A stretch of 12,904 bases of DNA from CAYMST01 sp964393115 (GTDB taxonomy: Bacteria; Bacteroidota; Bacteroidia; Cytophagales; Cyclobacteriaceae). Of this stretch, positions 1 to 9,290 are shown one piece after another. A model generated the notes under the pieces. The model saw only the letters and a list, made by a program, of their open reading frames with translations. It ran no database searches and was not told the DNA's origin. Each line of letters starts with the position of its first letter. Position 1 is the stretch's first letter. The position numbers and the translations under genes are program-made. The DNA lies in assembly GCA_964393115.1 (NCBI GenBank), contig CAYMST010000131.1:1-12904 (forward strand). Reading direction: 5' to 3'.

Positions 1-3000
1 CCAGTGTTTTCAATTATAAACTCACCGGTTACGCTATCTCCAACTAGTAAGCTTTCTTTTAAATAGTTAGGGTTGACAACCAGAGTTTTTTCATTTGCGA
101 TGGCTAAACCTTTCACCTCAAGTTTTACACTTTCGGTCGGTTTGGCATTGGTATGAATCTCCAGAACATCTTCAAATTGGCCTGCAACTTTTGGATTAAA
201 GACTAGATAGCCCAACTCAGAACGTTTAGCTTTTACGTCAAAGCTCGGTAACGTTCGAATGCTAAATATTTGGTTAGCATATTTGGTATCAAAACCACCA
301 ATTTTGAACAAATACTCACCATTAAATAACTTAACTGGGTCTATTCTCCAAGTTTCTATCAAGTTATTGCTAATGTCTAAAACCTTAGAACCCTTGTCAA
401 ACGCACCTCTTAACTCGGTAATCAAACTATCTTCCAGATAAAGACCAATATGATGAACAGCCTTCAGATCAGACCCAACAAACGCGATTGATCCAGTGGT
501 CTGATATCCTTCCACAGAGACAATTAATTCCAAATTGGATTTAATCGATCCTTTAATGGAGTCATCTGCAAAAGTTTTGAATTTGGAAGGTAAAAGTACA
601 AAAGCACTAGTGGATTGTGTAATTGAATCAATGTGTAAGACATCAGTACCCGGATTGTTAAACCCTACAGTTTGGAAATCTTGTTCACCGGCTTCCAAAG
701 TATCAAATTCGATTGAATCTCTTGAAAGTACGATTTCAGGAATGCCTTCAACTTTTAATTCAACACTCACAGCAGCAATCGGATTTAGCGTATCGTTAGT
801 CACCACAGGCAACGTATAATGATAAATACCTCCGACTAAGTTTGTTGCATCTACCTCAAGATTAATACTCATGCTATCATTACCAACTATTTTGCCAACG
901 GTAATATCCGGATTCATTACATCGTTTGGAGCATAATAGGTAATCCATGTACTATCGGCCAAATACTGCTCATTATAAACAACTGGAAGGGCTTTTTGTC
1001 CATTTTCTCCCTCAATTCCAATTGAAAGTTTTTCAAGCGTGGTAGGAGCTTCTAAGTAATTAAATTTCAAGTTTCCGTTTGAGGCAAGTATTATCTGAAA
1101 ACTAGTAACAGACTTGGTTTCTATGATTGTAACATCCTTATATTGAATCACCAAATTTTCCTCGTTTACCTTATAGTAGATAGATCCTGAGGTAGGATCA
1201 AGATCTGTCCAAAGACCCGCAATCACTCCGTTTGGAGCAACGGAACTACCTAATCTTCCATTTTCAGGAGTATTTGAAAGTCTCTCGGTTACAGAGATGA
1301 ATCCATTAGAGGATATATAAACCTTATCAAATCTTCTTCCATATAAGGAAAATTCAAATGGTAATTCTATTGCCTTATAGTCGTCATCCTGTAGTAATAA
1401 ATTTGTGCCTTCGTTTGAAATGTCATCCCATAGGAAGTTTTGCGTGTTTCCAACATGACGGGAATCAATATATGAATAGCCAAACTCATCACTACCCTGG
1501 TACCTTGGGTCGATCTGGTTACTGTCAAGTTGGGAGGTTATGAAATCCGACCTGTAATTTTCGAAGTAGAAATCGAGAATCCCTTCATTTTCGTTAACTA
1601 TATGAAACGGTGTTGAAAGAACTTGTCCTGCTTCTGCTAAAATTTGAATGGTATCTGGAGACACTCGAATTTGACCAGGAGCAAAACCTGTTCCTGTCAA
1701 AATCACGGATTCAGCCATCCCTTGATAATAAAGCTCCAGCAGCCCCGTGATTTGTCCCGTTTCTGTAGGCATGAAAATCAATTCAAGATTTTGCGACGCG
1801 CCAGGTAGAATCCGTATTGGGGATGCTTCTACGGAAAAACTTCCGGTTACAATAACAGAGTCCACATATGCAGAGCCATCACCAGTATTTAAAATCATTT
1901 GACTCAAGCTGACACTATTTCCAATTGTGGAAGAACCAAAGTCAATAGATTCAGGAAGGTCAAGACTTGGAGATCCATAGACATCGACTATTAATGATAC
2001 TGATTGCGACTTCATAGTGGGTCTGCTATCGGTCGTTCTAAAATTCAAAGAGGCGGCGTATCGGCCTTCAATAAAGTCATTAGTTGCATAGGAAACATTG
2101 ATTATCTCAGAGTCTCCAGCCTCAATAGAACCTTCATACTTATCCGCGCTTAACCAATCAAGATTAGAACCCGTTTTCACGGTTGATACCCAATCTATGG
2201 CATTAACGATCATATTAACCCCTGAAGTGTTAAATGTCCAATAGTCAGAAGAATAGCGGCTCGAAGGCAAATACATACCAAGGTCTACTCGTCTAACGTT
2301 CTTACTCTCATCGGCAACAACTAAAGGTGCATCTTGTTTTGACCAACTAGCCACCAATGTAGCTCCAGCTTTAATACCTGACTGGGATGGCATATACCCT
2401 ATGTAACCCCCATTGATGTGATCAACATTATGGAGTAATTGATGATCTGGGATATTCTTTACAAGTGTCGGGTAATAAGTATATGAGTTATAATTACATG
2501 ACGTGATCAAATTCATGCTATTCTCTTGCCATTTCCCACGAAGCGCATGACTATTATAACCGCAGCTAGCAGATGAATATAAGGCTTGGACCACTCCACC
2601 TCCTGCTTGAGAATATTCATACAGATTGTCGCCCAAGGTGTAACCATCGCTAAACGAATTGGCAGACCAAACTAGAATACCATCATACAAAAGAAGTTCA
2701 TTAAGACTAGGGGTATATGAACTAACATTAATGTAAGTTACAGTCGCAAATGCTTCACTTTCTTCCAAGTATGAAACCACATCGATAGCTCTACCAAAAT
2801 AATCTGCCGCTAATACTGCAATATTTTTTATCGTTTTACTATTTGCAACATGTCGAACTTGAGCAAGTTCATTTGGGTCTTTAATTCTGTTGAAACTGAC
2901 CAGAACATTTCCTAACGAATCTGTTTTCTCAGATCTCACCAAAAGGCCATCATCATCTTGACGTATGCCAGATTTTTCAATGATCTGCTTTACTTGGTTT

Positions 3001-6000
3001 TCGAATAGAGAGCTTGGCTTGTCAATAAACATCGAAAAATCAACTGTCTCAGTCCCCAAATTTCTTAAAACAACTTCACCTGAACCATCCTGCCCAACTT
3101 TTACCGAGTCAAGCAAAGGTGAGGTTGCCGTAAATAGTGCCGATGAACTACCTCTACCACTTAATGGTATTTTAAGGCTTGGTGTGGTTGGATCATTTGA
3201 TTGAATTTCAATGTCTCCAGAATATTCTGATACTTCTTCAGGTGTGAAGACCACATTAACCCAAATTGCTGAGTCTGGCTTGATACTGATAGGAAAATCC
3301 AAGTTGCCAAGTATGAAATTCGAAGAACTAGATGAAATAGAAGTAAGATCGAGAGATGAAATCCCGTTGTTCTCTATTAAAAGCGTTTTCGTCTTACTGA
3401 TTCCAACAAAAACTGAACCAAAGGCCAACGCCTCTAAATCAACCTCAATTTTAGGTGCCTTCAACGTAGTGGTTTGAATTGGAATGCTCAGCAAATTCTC
3501 TCTTGCGTTGCTCTCAATACTCATTATCCAATTTTGTACACTATCCTCTCTCTTTTTCAAAGGGGTATATGTGATATCAATCGATTTAGACTCACCTATG
3601 GCCAATGTGCCGGAATTACTTGAAAAGGTAAAATCATTTACTCCCGCCAAGTATTCTATGCAGTTATTTGCTAATATTCTGTTATCCGAATTAGATATAC
3701 CATAATCATCAAAGATTTCTTCTCTAGCCACAAATATCCTACCCTTACCAAGATCGGTTATTAGGGAGAATATCATACCAGAAGGGTAACTGCTAGTAAC
3801 TACAGAAATATTATTTGGATCCTCAACTTCCCAGTAGGAAGAACCTCCTGTATAGATAGTATTGACGTTTTGGTTAACAGGGTGAGAGATAATATCATCA
3901 ATATAATAAGAGGGTTGATACCCGTAGTCAACCACAAGCCCTGTTTCACTTAAAATATCGTAAACTTCAGAATAATAATCATCAGGGGTTAAAATCAGGC
4001 TACCTCCATTAGTAATCCATGAAATAAGATCATCAACCTGAGCAGAATACAAATTCCTTATATAGTTGTCAGATATCAGCACGTCAACATTTAAATTGGC
4101 TAACTCAAATGCGCTAACTGAAGTAAATATTCCACCGCGATCCTCTATGTCATTACGAAGCACATCATAATCACTTAAATAGGCAAGACAGCCAACGCGT
4201 ACACCATCTAAACTAGAAAATTTATTTTCAAGCGCTTCAATAATAACTGAGCTACCTTGTTGATAAGCACTATCAAATTCATCCTTTAGGTCCATTTGTA
4301 CAACCCTAGATGGAAGACTTACTGATAACTCAGCACTTTCCCTTAATCGATCAACACTAATTTGATAGTTAAGATCAGAAGCCCCATCTATGTTAGAAAT
4401 CTCAAATGATTTCTTTTGTGCTTTTCCAAATAAGGTCTCAAAAGATAACGAATCCGGTTTTACATCAATGTTCGGGTATCCGATGACCGTACCATTTACT
4501 AGAACTTCGTATGAACCATTCGCCGGATCATTTGAGGTAATTGTGAGTGCACTATTATGTACTCCTATCTGATCAAATTGAAAGGTAACCAACTGATTTA
4601 CAACATCACCTGGTGCAATGACAAATGCTGAGTCTTCCAGAATAAATGCGGTAGACTTGGATTTTATACTTGATATCTTTAAGGTATCATTTCCATCGTT
4701 TCTTATAGCTAAATTTAGCTCTGATTTAGTATCAATATAGATGGCATCAAAGGAAAGGTTGCTTGGATACACTGATATCTGGGGAAGTCCTCTAACATAA
4801 GCCCTAACAGGTATATATCTAGTGGGCTCCAATATTTCATTCGTACTAATCTTTAGATATTCTTTAATTAATTGTCCTGGATTAACACCTGACAGATTAT
4901 ACACCATGTTTATGTCTGTCCCTTCTCCTGGCGCTAAACTCAAATACTGCGGATCAATTTTTTCTATGAATTGTCTCTTCTTTATCAGAACTGCCAGGTT
5001 GTCTTTGATATAAGAGCTATTGTTATAATTGACTAATACACCGTCAGTTCCAAAACTATTCTCAATACCAGTTGTAGCACTGCCAGTATATCCATTCATG
5101 TCAAGATATTGGAATTTAATATCCCCAGATCGATAAACAATTACCTGAAATGTATTTGAAGACATTTCATTGTACTGTACCACAAACTTATCAGCAAACT
5201 GCTGGTAGAAAATAGCACTATTTGAGTTTGAATAGTATAAATAATCCCAAAATGGAGCTATCAAGTTTTCTGGACCTGAAATGCTTGGTATGAATGTATT
5301 ATAGCTTGATGAAAAAGAAGAAAAGCCTAAATACCCATGTCTATTCACATAAACATGATCATAACTCTCTCCATAGAAAGGAATGCTGAAGCTGTCTAGT
5401 TCAATATATTCGAAAGAGGAGTATGGATTGATGGAGGTCCCTGTCTCTGAAATATCTATCCAATTGAACTTTGGACCAGCTGAGGAATCGCTATCAATCC
5501 AGTCATAGCCTTCTAAGCCTGAGCTAGTTCCGCTTCCACCACCCAAAACTCCAAAATCACTTAAAGATCTTACCGGTGTAATGACTACAGTAAGTGAATC
5601 GTCGCCAGAATTCGTAATGTTAAAAGTCGTCGAATCCTTGTATCCCGAAGTCATTTGTTCAATATTGATTTCGGACACGGAGATAGAAGCCGTCGCTGGC
5701 TTTCGTAATATTCCGTATCCTATTAAAGGAACCTTAATAAGAGGGGTCTTTGGATCGTTTGACTCGATGAATATTGTATCTATTATCTTGCCAGCTGATT
5801 GAGGTGTGAAATTCACCTTAAGAGGGGTACTGTCCTCAAATCCAATTTGATACTTAGTTGCCGAGGCGGAAAAATGCTCTGTGCTTGTATATATTGAGTC
5901 TATTATCAAGTTTCGAGAACCCTTATTAGATATCAGTAGGGTAGTGCTATCACCAATTGACTGGAACGTTGAGTCAAAATTTAATTGAGCCTTGCTAATG

Positions 6001-7793
6001 GCAATTAAAGGGTCGGTATATACCTGCGCTGTAATGGGAAGCTTTGTGGTCTTGGTATGATCATAAATTAAATCGATCAAAGAAGAGTAACGTTGTCCAC
6101 CATTTAGACCATCTGTGGAAATTTCCAGATTTATAGATTCGATTTCACCTGGAAGTAGCAATCTACCTCCGACAGCAGTGCTTTTAATCCACCCTTTATC
6201 TTCTTCAGGGATATTGATAGAATAAGTCAATGCGGTGACACCAACGTTTTGCACCTTTACGTTTTCTATCAGACTGTTTCCTTCTTTAATTTCAAAATCT
6301 ATTTCAGAAGGAATAGTAATCAATTCTCCATCCTGATTTCTTGAAGTACCTCTTACTGCTTTTTCAGCATTAATTCTACCACTACCCAGCATACCATGAT
6401 ACGTTGGATTGTCATCATCAATAGAGTCGACTGAGGAAACTAGTATTTCCCATAGCTCTGTATTCTTGAGTCCTTTCATATTTGACAAAACAAGAGCAGC
6501 AACACCGGAAACATGCGGGCAAGCCATTGAGGTCCCTTGAAAATATTGATACCCCCCACCATTAACTGTAGATAAAACCCCTTGTGAATTGATATTTGTT
6601 TCCCCACCAGGAGCCGAAATATCTATCCAAGACCCATAGTTCGAATACCACGATTTCTGATCTCGATGATTTGTCGAAGCCACCATCATCGTCATATCTA
6701 AATCTGATCTGAAGTCAACTGAAGAAGAGGAACTATTGCCAGCAGCAATAATTACTATTCCACCCTCCAACGTTTCTGAATTTTTACCTGCCTCATTAAC
6801 ATAATAGTTGATACCATCCACAATATCCTGGCTGTATCCGCCACCGCCCCAAGAGTTTTGTGAAATCACCGATCCCATATCCGCTGCATAAGCAAATGAA
6901 GGAGCGGGATTGAAAATAAACGAGCTACCTGCATCGTCTCCTAGTCTGCAAACCATAACTCGCACACCTTTTTTGGAAGAAGATCCTCCAGCTATTCCAG
7001 AAACACCAATTCCATTATCATTATTAGCAGCTATAGTTCCTGCAACATGAGTACCATGCCCATTGTAATCTTCGATGTCACCGGAAAGGTTCCAAAAATT
7101 AAAGCCATGAACATCATCGATATACCCATTATTATCATCATCAATATTGTTGCCGGGTATTTCACCTTCATTTACCCATAGTGTATTTTTCAAATCTGGA
7201 TGATCCGTATCAAAACCGGAATCATGAACGGAGACTATCACATCGTCACTACCCTTAGTTTTTGTCCAGGCTTCTGGCAACCTAATATCTGCCCCAGGCT
7301 TTCCACCTGTTTGTCCAGAATTAGAATAGTGCCATTGATCCACAAACCGTGGATCACTAACTATCTCCCCAGCTTTCGCATTATTGGAGTACTGATAAAC
7401 GGGGTTTGCAACTTTTACTTGCTCAAGCGATTTATAAATTTTTAAAATTTCTTCAACTGGCGCAGAGGCATCATAAAATAAATCATACCATAAATGAAGC
7501 CCATATTTTCGGTGTTTCTCTTCAAACTTACCAGCGTAAGGAAAGACTCGCTTCATTTTAGCAATTTTACATATCTCATTAGCGTTGTCAAGCTCCCTAA
7601 ACCCCAATGATAGATAATGATCTTTAGAGGAAAATAGATTTGAAGATCCCAAACTGTTTGAAACCATAGGTTCAAACTTTACCCGAATAACTCCGGCTTT
7701 AATCTGTGCATTCTCATTGATTTGAGAAAACCCGAGCGTAGTCAAAAATAATAGTAGAGAACAAAGAAAAAACCTCATAATTACTGGAAACAT
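1..7793 (-). CDS. Giant secreted S8 (subtilisin-like) protease with Ig-like repeat tail, C-terminus outside window
   Basis: The frame is open without a stop from ATG 7793 to the left edge (at least 2597 codons), so the C-terminus is missing. An in-frame ATG at 7778 is an equally good start: it begins MRFFLCSLLLFL, a Sec signal peptide ending near FSQ. Residues about 25-150 look like an S8 propeptide. The protease domain runs to about residue 475, with catalytic Asp191 (HDSGFDTDHPDL), His246 (NGHGTHVAGT), oxyanion Asn353 (AAGNSS) and Ser422 (GTSMACPHVSG), all intact. About six choice-of-anchor-D/ASH-like Ig repeats follow, starting near residues 595, 1002, 1105, 1445, 1942 and 2350, and another is cut by the edge. 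Two NIDO-like beta domains lie at about 795-900 (IPFYGESYDHVYVN) and 2140-2250 (LPFEFSLYGRRFDKVYIS). Two amidotransferase/ThuA-like alpha/beta domains start at 1198 (VRVGCLAYLSDYD) and 1658 (IAVLAADYFGRAIDV). Proteins of this type are usually exported and often end in a type IX secretion sorting domain, which here would lie beyond the window. The substrate is unknown. Confidence 0.93.
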   Translation of the reverse strand, partial: MFPVIMRFFLCSLLLFLTTLGFSQINENAQIKAGVIRVKFEPMVSNSLGSSNLFSSKDHYLSLGFRELDNANEICKIAKMKRVFPYAGKFEEKHRKYGLHLWYDLFYDASAPVEEILKIYKSLEQVKVANPVYQYSNNAKAGEIVSDPRFVDQWHYSNSGQTGGKPGADIRLPEAWTKTKGSDDVIVSVHDSGFDTDHPDLKNTLWVNEGEIPGNNIDDDNNGYIDDVHGFNFWNLSGDIEDYNGHGTHVAGTIAANNDNGIGVSGIAGGSSSKKGVRVMVCRLGDDAGSSFIFNPAPSFAYAADMGSVISQNSWGGGGYSQDIVDGINYYVNEAGKNSETLEGGIVIIAAGNSSSSSVDFRSDLDMTMMVASTNHRDQKSWYSNYGSWIDISAPGGETNINSQGVLSTVNGGGYQYFQGTSMACPHVSGVAALVLSNMKGLKNTELWEILVSSVDSIDDDNPTYHGMLGSGRINAEKAVRGTSRNQDGELITIPSEIDFEIKEGNSLIENVKVQNVGVTALTYSINIPEEDKGWIKSTAVGGRLLLPGEIESINLEISTDGLNGGQRYSSLIDLIYDHTKTTKLPITAQVYTDPLIAISKAQLNFDSTFQSIGDSTTLLISNKGSRNLIIDSIYTSTEHFSASATKYQIGFEDSTPLKVNFTPQSAGKIIDTIFIESNDPKTPLIKVPLIGYGILRKPATASISVSEINIEQMTSGYKDSTTFNITNSGDDSLTVVITPVRSLSDFGVLGGGSGTSSGLEGYDWIDSDSSAGPKFNWIDISETGTSINPYSSFEYIELDSFSIPFYGESYDHVYVNRHGYLGFSSFSSSYNTFIPSISGPENLIAPFWDYLYYSNSNSAIFYQQFADKFVVQYNEMSSNTFQVIVYRSGDIKFQYLDMNGYTGSATTGIENSFGTDGVLVNYNNSSYIKDNLAVLIKKRQFIEKIDPQYLSLAPGEGTDINMVYNLSGVNPGQLIKEYLKISTNEILEPTRYIPVRAYVRGLPQISVYPSNLSFDAIYIDTKSELNLAIRNDGNDTLKISSIKSKSTAFILEDSAFVIAPGDVVNQLVTFQFDQIGVHNSALTITSNDPANGSYEVLVNGTVIGYPNIDVKPDSLSFETLFGKAQKKSFEISNIDGASDLNYQISVDRLRESAELSVSLPSRVVQMDLKDEFDSAYQQGSSVIIEALENKFSSLDGVRVGCLAYLSDYDVLRNDIEDRGGIFTSVSAFELANLNVDVLISDNYIRNLYSAQVDDLISWITNGGSLILTPDDYYSEVYDILSETGLVVDYGYQPSYYIDDIISHPVNQNVNTIYTGGSSYWEVEDPNNISVVTSSYPSGMIFSLITDLGKGRIFVAREEIFDDYGISNSDNRILANNCIEYLAGVNDFTFSSNSGTLAIGESKSIDITYTPLKKREDSVQNWIMSIESNARENLLSIPIQTTTLKAPKIEVDLEALAFGSVFVGISKTKTLLIENNGISSLDLTSISSSSSNFILGNLDFPISIKPDSAIWVNVVFTPEEVSEYSGDIEIQSNDPTTPSLKIPLSGRGSSSALFTATSPLLDSVKVGQDGSGEVVLRNLGTETVDFSMFIDKPSSLFENQVKQIIEKSGIRQDDDGLLVRSEKTDSLGNVLVSFNRIKDPNELAQVRHVANSKTIKNIAVLAADYFGRAIDVVSYLEESEAFATVTYINVSSYTPSLNELLLYDGILVWSANSFSDGYTLGDNLYEYSQAGGGVVQALYSSASCGYNSHALRGKWQENSMNLITSCNYNSYTYYPTLVKNIPDHQLLHNVDHINGGYIGYMPSQSGIKAGATLVASWSKQDAPLVVADESKNVRRVDLGMYLPSSRYSSDYWTFNTSGVNMIVNAIDWVSTVKTGSNLDWLSADKYEGSIEAGDSEIINVSYATNDFIEGRYAASLNFRTTDSRPTMKSQSVSLIVDVYGSPSLDLPESIDFGSSTIGNSVSLSQMILNTGDGSAYVDSVIVTGSFSVEASPIRILPGASQNLELIFMPTETGQITGLLELYYQGMAESVILTGTGFAPGQIRVSPDTIQILAEAGQVLSTPFHIVNENEGILDFYFENYRSDFITSQLDSNQIDPRYQGSDEFGYSYIDSRHVGNTQNFLWDDISNEGTNLLLQDDDYKAIELPFEFSLYGRRFDKVYISSNGFISVTERLSNTPENGRLGSSVAPNGVIAGLWTDLDPTSGSIYYKVNEENLVIQYKDVTIIETKSVTSFQIILASNGNLKFNYLEAPTTLEKLSIGIEGENGQKALPVVYNEQYLADSTWITYYAPNDVMNPDITVGKIVGNDSMSINLEVDATNLVGGIYHYTLPVVTNDTLNPIAAVSVELKVEGIPEIVLSRDSIEFDTLEAGEQDFQTVGFNNPGTDVLHIDSITQSTSAFVLLPSKFKTFADDSIKGSIKSNLELIVSVEGYQTTGSIAFVGSDLKAVHHIGLYLEDSLITELRGAFDKGSKVLDISNNLIETWRIDPVKLFNGEYLFKIGGFDTKYANQIFSIRTLPSFDVKAKRSELGYLVFNPKVAGQFEDVLEIHTNAKPTESVKLEVKGLAIANEKTLVVNPNYLKESLLVGDSVTGEFIIENT

Positions 7794-8104
7794 TATATTA
7801 AAAACGGTGTTATTTGACTTAGTATGAAATAATGACAAAACATTTTGTGTTACCCAATTCACAAAAATTCATCTTGGATAAACATTTACTTTTGACTAGT
7901 TGATACCCATAAGAGACCCATTGTCAACAAAACTGCCAACAAAAAGAAGATACTTCTGATGACTTCAACTAATTATGAATTTTTTGGGTATTTTTCGAAG
8001 TGATCAAGATGAGTGAAGTACTGAAGCCCCATCTAGAAATCCTTTGGATTATTGGTAAGCAGTAGATCAAATGATTATTTTGTTTCATATTTAATACAAT
8101 AGTC

Positions 8105-8121
8105 CTAACTTACAAAGTTAG
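8105..8121. repeat. Perfect 7-bp hairpin with 3-nt loop
   Basis: CTAACTT (8105-8111) and AAGTTAG (8115-8121) are separated by ACA. There is no T-tract on either side, so it is not an obvious intrinsic terminator. It could be an RNA hairpin or a protein-binding palindrome. Confidence 0.5.
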
Positions 8122-8228
8122 TAAACCGATTTATGCTGGCCAAAAAAACAACTCATTTAAACGAATAGGAATGGACCTGAATACCAAAGAGTAAACTTTC
8201 ATTTATGAGAAATTATCAGGGCCAAATA

Positions 8229-8251
8229 ATATGAGGTGTACTACCTCATAT
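8229..8251. repeat. 9-bp palindrome with 5-nt spacer
   Basis: ATATGAGGT (8229-8237) and ACCTCATAT (8243-8251) flank GTACT. The geometry of two short arms and a short spacer fits an operator or a recombinase core site as well as an RNA hairpin. The left half continued through the spacer (8230-8240, TATGAGGTGTA) differs at one base from part of the inverted-repeat arm next to the recombinase gene (10248-10258, TATCAGGTGTA). No T-tract follows, so terminator function is unlikely. Confidence 0.55.
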
Positions 8252-8374
8252 CTCGATACCAATACGACTCATCATTCAACGAGGGATCGATAAAATGTAG
8301 AATGCGTTAAAGACTGGTCTATTAAATACTGTTAGAAGAAATCCTGTTTCTGACCTACAATATCAGACTCGCAG

Positions 8375-8406
8375 ACTTTTAGTCAATTGAATTGGGAGCT
8401 AAAAGT
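8375..8406. repeat. 8-bp inverted repeat, 16-nt loop
   Basis: ACTTTTAG (8375-8382) pairs with CTAAAAGT (8399-8406). The loop itself contains the palindrome TCAATTGA. The function is unknown and the arms are AT-rich, so chance is a real possibility. Confidence 0.35.
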
Positions 8407-8423
8407 TACATCATATCTGAGGA

Positions 8424-8508
8424 ACTACGACAAAACAGGGTAAAGACACACCGCACAGTCTTTCATACTAATCGGACCAACTTAAAAGCCAGTTATGTTT
8501 GTCGTAGT
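8424..8508. repeat. 11-bp inverted repeat bounding an 85-bp segment
   Basis: ACTACGACAAA (8424-8434) is the exact reverse complement of TTTGTCGTAGT (8498-8508), with 63 nt between. Allowing one bulged A adds a further C-G pair. I see no target-site duplication at the outer ends, so a MITE-like element is possible but unsupported. A long-looped RNA stem is the alternative. Confidence 0.5.
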
Positions 8509-8726
8509 GAAATCAATGGGAACCCCAAATAAGACGATTCGTCTACATTATCATTTTATTCATCTATCAAACGACTACTGTTCATACCAAATCTGTTAGA
8601 TATGGTTGTTTTATAATGCTGGGATATGTTAAATAGGGGTCGCTTAGTATATGGCAAATAGAGCACTAGAAAGCGATCATATTCCTGTATAGTGGTAGGT
8701 AAGTGTCATTGTTGCCCACATATGCC

Positions 8727-9290
8727 CTAAGACTTTCTCAAATCAACGGGTAACAGATTGTTAATTTCTTTGTCAGAAAATGTCAGTTCCTCATTTTCTT
8801 TGAGACCCTTAGTTGCCATTTTGTAGGCTTGGTTAATCGTTCTTGGTGAGCCTTTATAAACTGAATGTAATTCTGATAATAGTTGGTCCCGCTTATCTTG
8901 AATATATGTTAGATCTACAATATCGCTTTTAAGATCGGTCAACAATGACAAGTATTGCTCTCTGATCTTCCAGATCTCTAAAGCTGCTTCTGAATGCTTT
9001 TCAGATAGCTCTCCTAAATCATACTTTTGATAGTAAGAATTAATTGTAAAACCAATTGCTGATAGAATAGCAGAAATAATTCCAATAATTTTGCTTTCTC
9101 CAAATACTGTAACCAGTATTCCTGTTGTAGTAAGTGCAGAAATTGCAATTTGAACAACTTTCATTGTGTGGTTTCTAAGTTTAAGTATGTCCGCACATTT
9201 TTCTTGAGTTTTGTGTGTCCACACTGCACGTCCATATAGTTCTCTCAATTGAGATTCTAATATTTGTTTAGCTTGGGAATCTACTGCCAT
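8727..9290 (-). CDS. SLATT-domain two-TM membrane effector (CBASS-associated)
   Basis: I chose the ATG at 9290 (187 aa, MAVDSQAKQILESQLREL), because GGAGAG lies 6 nt upstream. The frame extends to ATG 9332 (201 aa), but that start would sit deep inside the preceding gene. Two hydrophobic helices are visible, at about residues 43-63 (MKVVQIAISALTTTGILVTVF) and 67-84 (KIIGIISAILSAIGFTI). A basic amphipathic N-terminal segment precedes them, and a long, charged, helical cytoplasmic tail follows to residue 187. This is the arrangement of SLATT domains (SMODS- and SLOG-associating 2TM effectors), and the coupling to a SMODS enzyme suggests the SLATT family 5 type. Such proteins are predicted to form pores or disrupt the inner membrane when a nucleotide signal appears. 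It overlaps the CD-NTase gene by 23 nt, which implies translational coupling and a joint function. The domain call rests on pattern recognition, not a profile search. Confidence 0.82.
   Translation of the reverse strand: MAVDSQAKQILESQLRELYGRAVWTHKTQEKCADILKLRNHTMKVVQIAISALTTTGILVTVFGESKIIGIISAILSAIGFTINSYYQKYDLGELSEKHSEAALEIWKIREQYLSLLTDLKSDIVDLTYIQDKRDQLLSELHSVYKGSPRTINQAYKMATKGLKENEELTFSDKEINNLLPVDLRKS

Larger units (their letters stand above)
7794..8726. other. Gene-free, inverted-repeat-rich intergenic region
   Basis: About 930 nt lie between the protease start and the SLATT stop. I find no open frame with a recognisable protein, only fragments such as an 18-codon frame near 8010 (MSEVLKPHLEILWIIGKQ). 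The stretch must hold the protease promoter and any 3' signal of the SLATT gene, but I see no clear TAnnTTTG box upstream of 7793 and no hairpin with a T-tract after 8727. It does carry four inverted repeats, listed separately. It may be decayed mobile DNA or contain an unrecognised RNA. Confidence 0.6.

Noticed and set aside
259..5802. Nine to ten short plus-strand frames (60-94 codons) across the left half
   Set aside because: All lie antisense to the continuous protease frame, which translates into recognisable domains throughout. Their products show no family features.
7200..7445. 81-codon plus-strand frame
   Set aside because: It is antisense to the protease domain around catalytic Asp191, so it is a shadow frame.
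8424..8508. Complete MITE
   Set aside because: The terminal repeats are only 11 bp, no target-site duplication is visible, and no second copy occurs in the window.
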